Assembly: GCA_003487955.1 (NCBI GenBank) | Contig: DNNJ01000361.1 | Location: forward strand, 1 to 7,064 | Length of the DNA: 7,064 nucleotides | Direction: 5' to 3' | DNA from: Clostridiales bacterium | Lineage (GTDB): Bacteria; Bacillota; Clostridia; Tissierellales; Sedimentibacteraceae | Shown: positions 6,232-7,064 of the stretch, piece by piece | How the letters are laid out: the number at the start of each line of letters is the position of its first letter | Position numbering within the stretch: the first letter of the stretch is position 1 | Made by a program: the position numbers and the translations under genes | The notes under the pieces: model-generated | Databases searched by the model: none | What the model was told of the DNA's origin: nothing | What the model saw: the letters and a program-made list of their open reading frames with translations, nothing else

Positions 6232-7064
6232 TTATTTAACCATATCCTTCCATCCCTCATAAATCATAACCATAGCCAAGGTGTCCAGTTCACAGTATTT
6301 AAGGAGGGCTTTTTCTATTTCGTTTCGCTCATAATCTGACATTTCGGTAAATTGAAGCATTGCATAGGCGGTCATGGCTGCTCCGCCGTCTCTTAACTGG
6401 TCATTATTAAGCAGAATAAAATCTTTGTCTGATACATCCTCAAACATTTTAGGCAGGAGCTTGTATGGGTCTGTCACGATGTTATTTTCAAGTTTAACCC
6501 ATGTCCAATTATTGTAGTTTAAACTTAGAATGTTTTTTGTTCCGTAAACAGGTTTGGAATACTTATCCTTCAAGAATATGGAGCTGTTTAAAATAGCCGG
6601 CAGCACTGCCTTGATTGAATTTGAGCCTTTCATTGCAGGGTCATAATAGTATCTTTTCACAAGTTCACACATATCAACCATGCTTCTGGAACCTTCCCAT
6701 TCTTCACTGCATCCGTTTACTGATTTGGTAATGCTTCTTATAAATTTACACAACTCTTTCCTGTCAGAAATATCATTTTTATCTTCATTTAATTGTCTGT
6801 AAATCATATTCAAATATGAATTCTCATGAGCAGCATATCGAAAGATTGTCCCTTCGTCCTGCTCTAAGTCCGTCTTTAGTTTTCTTACAAATTCATAATT
6901 CGGAAATACTCCGGGCTCGATATTTAAGTATTGTCCTTTATGTTCTATATCACCGTTTTTGTGTACAATATGGTGGGAAAATTGAAAAGCAATTCCCTCA
7001 TAGGGTCTTCTTCCTTTATTAAAGGGGATTGCAGCCATGGAAGTTTCAAAATCAATGAAATGAA
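6232..7064 (-). CDS. DUF2779 domain-containing protein, C-terminal part (5' end beyond the window)
   Basis: The frame is open through the right edge. Upstream of the Met at 7036-7038 it continues as HFIDFETS, so that Met is internal and the gene starts outside. Counting from that Met, the visible 268 residues contain a DnaQ/RNase H-like exonuclease pattern. FIDFET supplies the first D and E (7051-7053 and 7045-7047), YAAHENSYL (68-76) resembles motif II, and YCELDTLAMV (248-257) resembles motif III with D252. GSNSIKAVLPAI (138-149) and DGGAAMTAYAMLQF (217-230) are typical DUF2779 phrases. From family knowledge, full-length members often carry an N-terminal RecB/Cas4-like nuclease domain, which would be outside the window. 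The biological role is undescribed; a DNA or RNA processing nuclease is an inference. The gene ends at TAA (6232-6234), 54 bases before the diguanylate cyclase gene. No terminator hairpin is seen in between, so readthrough is possible. Confidence 0.85.
   Translation of the reverse strand, partial: HFIDFETSMAAIPFNKGRRPYEGIAFQFSHHIVHKNGDIEHKGQYLNIEPGVFPNYEFVRKLKTDLEQDEGTIFRYAAHENSYLNMIYRQLNEDKNDISDRKELCKFIRSITKSVNGCSEEWEGSRSMVDMCELVKRYYYDPAMKGSNSIKAVLPAILNSSIFLKDKYSKPVYGTKNILSLNYNNWTWVKLENNIVTDPYKLLPKMFEDVSDKDFILLNNDQLRDGGAAMTAYAMLQFTEMSDYERNEIEKALLKYCELDTLAMVMIYEGWKDMVK

Noticed and set aside
6816..7022. A 68-codon plus-strand frame
   Set aside because: It is antisense to the DUF2779 coding region and shows no recognisable domain.

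Overview
The window is AT-rich and every gene that can be supported lies on the minus strand, so transcription runs from the right edge to the left. Strong AGGAGG-type ribosome binding sites, TTG start codons, a copper-amine-oxidase-N (stalk) domain secreted protein and a membrane diguanylate cyclase point to a low-GC Clostridia-type Firmicute, perhaps near Clostridium/Ruminiclostridium. This assignment comes from sequence character, not from a database match.

Right part (about 4212-7064). First in transcription order is the C-terminal part of a DUF2779 protein with a DnaQ/RNase H-like exonuclease fold; its 5' end is beyond the window. Next is a six-helix membrane GGDEF diguanylate cyclase with an intact active site and an RxxD inhibitory site. 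A DUF434/DUF5616 protein of unknown function follows only 13 bases after it. The last two probably share a transcript.

Middle part (about 1455-4205). A candidate sigma-A promoter precedes a PGN_0703-type putative PD-(D/E)XK restriction endonuclease. Its reading frame is broken near its C-terminus: the front part keeps the D...ExK site, and the last 60-odd residues continue in another frame. An A/U-rich hairpin follows. Then comes a 536-residue fusion with an N-terminal ADP-ribosylglycohydrolase (DraG-type) domain, a DUF6508-like middle and a third C-terminal domain. It starts at TTG directly after an in-frame TAA.

Left part (1-1454). After a gap with a perfect 8-bp inverted repeat comes a secreted protein with a stalk domain, an Ig-like domain and a carboxypeptidase-regulatory-like domain. 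Then a good promoter (TTGATA, 18 bases, CATAAT) and ribosome binding site lead into an AAA+ ATPase cut by the left edge just after its Walker A motif. Its N-terminus resembles ATPases usually paired with a subtilisin-like S8 protease, so that partner may lie just outside the window.

The middle and left parts look like an accessory region: a decayed nuclease, an ADP-ribose hydrolase fusion, and one half of a possible ATPase-protease pair. No tRNA, rRNA, CRISPR array, transposase or integrase was seen. No intergenic stretch exceeds 300 bases. No complete new system is demonstrated here; the best leads are the DraG fusion beside the broken nuclease, and the AAA+ gene at the edge.
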